This document shows positions 62,998 through 64,000 of a stretch of 64,000 bases of DNA, piece by piece; position 1 is the stretch's first letter, and every line of letters begins with the position of its first letter. The notes under the pieces are model-generated. The model made no database searches and was not told the DNA's origin. It worked only from the letters and a program-made list of their open reading frames with translations. Both the position numbers and the translations under genes were made by a program. Origin of the DNA: Sulfurovum lithotrophicum (lineage in GTDB: Bacteria; Campylobacterota; Campylobacteria; Campylobacterales; Sulfurovaceae); NCBI RefSeq assembly GCF_000987835.1, contig NZ_CP011308.1, positions 2,046,001 through 2,110,000 on the forward strand. Reading direction: 5' to 3'.

Positions 62998-64000
62998 TGC
63001 TTACCTCCCCTTTTTCATTTACTGCCCATGTGATGATTGCGTTCCTGTGGTAAACACATTCGACACCCACTACACCTTTTTCCTGGTTGACTGTCGGCTG
63101 AACATCGCCTGAGTCATCGTAAGAACGGCTTTGCAGTAACAATGGCTTGCCTTCATACTTGTACATATATGAGAATCTGGTCCAACATTTTGGAAGGACC
63201 AAGCCTTTTAACTGTGCTTCAACCCAGTTCTTTCCACCGTCAAAACTGATATCTACACCCTTAATGGTTCCATAACCGCTCCATGCCAAACCTTCGATCT
63301 CGACAAGATCACCTTTTTTAAGGTCTGTCCAGTCTTTTTCAGGAGCAGGAGAAGTAATGATCGAGTTCGTCTCAAGTGCATAGAAATGCTGTATCGCTTT
63401 TCCGCTTGCTGTCAACGCCGTATACTTTGAAGTCTCCTCTTTTGCATGCCATGGCTCATCACCAAACTCAAGTCTCTTCAACCACTTGACACACAGGTTG
63501 GCTTCCCAGCCCGGTGCGAACAGACGCACAGGATAACCCTGCTCATCACGAAGTGCCTCACCGTTTTGTGCGTAAGCGATGATGACATCATCAAGTACTT
63601 TTTCAACCGGCAGTGTTCTACTCATCTCCGAACCGTCGGAACCTTCAGCAAGCATCCACTTCGCTTCAGGCTTGAGTCCGATCTCATCGAGGATCGTTTT
63701 AAGACGTACACCGGTCCATTGTGCACAGGACATCATTCCTTTGACAAACTGGGCCGTACCGAACTGAGGCCCCTTCCACTCGGCGGCGGAGTTTGAAGGA
63801 CACTCGAGGAAATAGATAAAGCTTTCGCTTGGATATCGCTTAAGCTGATCAAGTGTAAGCACAATAGGCTTCTCTACAAGACCGTGTATCATCAGTCTCC
63901 ACTTGTTTGGATCTACATGTGCAACACCATTGTGTGTACGTGTAAAGTGTAGCCCGTTTGGAACAATAATACCTTTCAGTTCTGCGATCGGCGTCATTGA
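62978..64000 (-). CDS. soxC: Molybdenum subunit SoxC of sulfane dehydrogenase, 5' end outside window
   Basis: The frame is open past the window edge; about 340 residues are visible, from LKGIIVPNGLHFTRTHNGV. FLECPSNSAAEWKG holds the Cys that binds molybdenum, PVRLFAPGWEANLCVKWLKRL is the oxidoreductase molybdopterin domain, and GVDISFDGGKNWVEAQL starts the C-terminal Mo-co dimerisation domain. The Tat signal is outside the window. It oxidises the sulfane sulfur on SoxYZ, so thiosulfate goes fully to sulfate. moaC lies at 45.8 kb. Confidence 0.92.
   Translation of the reverse strand, partial: SMTPIAELKGIIVPNGLHFTRTHNGVAHVDPNKWRLMIHGLVEKPIVLTLDQLKRYPSESFIYFLECPSNSAAEWKGPQFGTAQFVKGMMSCAQWTGVRLKTILDEIGLKPEAKWMLAEGSDGSEMSRTLPVEKVLDDVIIAYAQNGEALRDEQGYPVRLFAPGWEANLCVKWLKRLEFGDEPWHAKEETSKYTALTASGKAIQHFYALETNSIITSPAPEKDWTDLKKGDLVEIEGLAWSGYGTIKGVDISFDGGKNWVEAQLKGLVLPKCWTRFSYMYKYEGKPLLLQSRSYDDSGDVQPTVNQEKGVVGVECVYHRNAIITWAVNEKGEVSNVQVRS

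Noticed and set aside
1-64000. tRNA, rRNA, CRISPR arrays, riboswitches and insertion sequences
   Set aside because: I looked in the intergenic regions for clover-leaf ends, repeat-spacer patterns, terminal inverted repeats and known riboswitch cores and saw none; a covariance-model search would be decisive.

Overview
The window reads as chromosomal DNA of a sulfur-oxidising, microaerophilic member of the Campylobacterota (former Epsilonproteobacteria), most like Sulfurovum or Sulfurimonas. Pointers are a soxCDYZ-type cluster with a SoxH-like hydrolase, a sulfide:quinone oxidoreductase, a compact ccoNOQP cbb3 oxidase operon with a DUF4006 protein, CcoG, an AddAB pair, an MqnD-like futalosine-pathway protein, and the carA / DUF507 / purA order known from Campylobacter. 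Genus placement is inference from gene content; no rRNA or tRNA gene was seen.

Layout. 1-2.6 kb: the 3' part of a sulfide:quinone oxidoreductase, an unannotated 54-residue protein, and a membrane-tailed peptide-deformylase relative that has lost its metal ligands. 2.9-8.9 kb (minus): rplM-rpsI and overlapping addB-addA. 9-13.8 kb (minus): ccoN-O-Q-P, a DUF4006 protein, a 33-residue membrane peptide and two accessory proteins. 14-20.1 kb (minus): aminotransferase, hisZ-like, purA, DUF507, carA and ddl; carA is preceded by two copies of a 16-bp imperfect palindrome.

20.8-34.2 kb is the accessory part. Six P-loop sulfotransferase-like genes in both orientations surround a repeat-built protein without a catalytic domain (with a 417-bp, 99% identical in-frame tandem duplication) and a PIG-L/LmbE deacetylase fused to a GT2 glycosyltransferase. 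A secreted protein and a META-domain lipoprotein sit inside, and a trypsin-like secreted protease lies just beyond. The island probably builds and sulfates a surface glycan. It lies between core genes (purA/carA side and recA side), as accessory surface-glycan islands often do.

36-51.8 kb is mostly core: recA, mqnD-like, murB, a DUF1566 protein, two L,D-transpeptidase paralogues around a small gene, tpx, an SQR-like flavoprotein, ccoG with an inactivated serine-recombinase homologue upstream, moaC, a DUF493 protein, a PqiA-like protein, a phytase-like esterase protein, lspA, glmM, rpsT and prfA. Between the recombinase-like gene and moaC are three TTTWCGTCA repeats at exactly 20-bp steps.

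51.9-64 kb returns to periplasmic redox and sulfur metabolism: a small cytochrome c, HupE with a short PpiC-like partner, a thioredoxin-like protein, a flavocytochrome-c sulfide dehydrogenase-type flavoprotein, a double-DUF302 protein, and the minus-strand operon soxC (truncated by the window edge)-soxD-soxY-soxZ-MBL hydrolase-thioredoxin-MOSC. Electrons from sulfide (three different SQR/FCSD flavoproteins) and from SoxYZ-bound sulfane sulfur (SoxCD) would feed quinone and cytochrome c, with the cbb3 oxidase as terminal acceptor.
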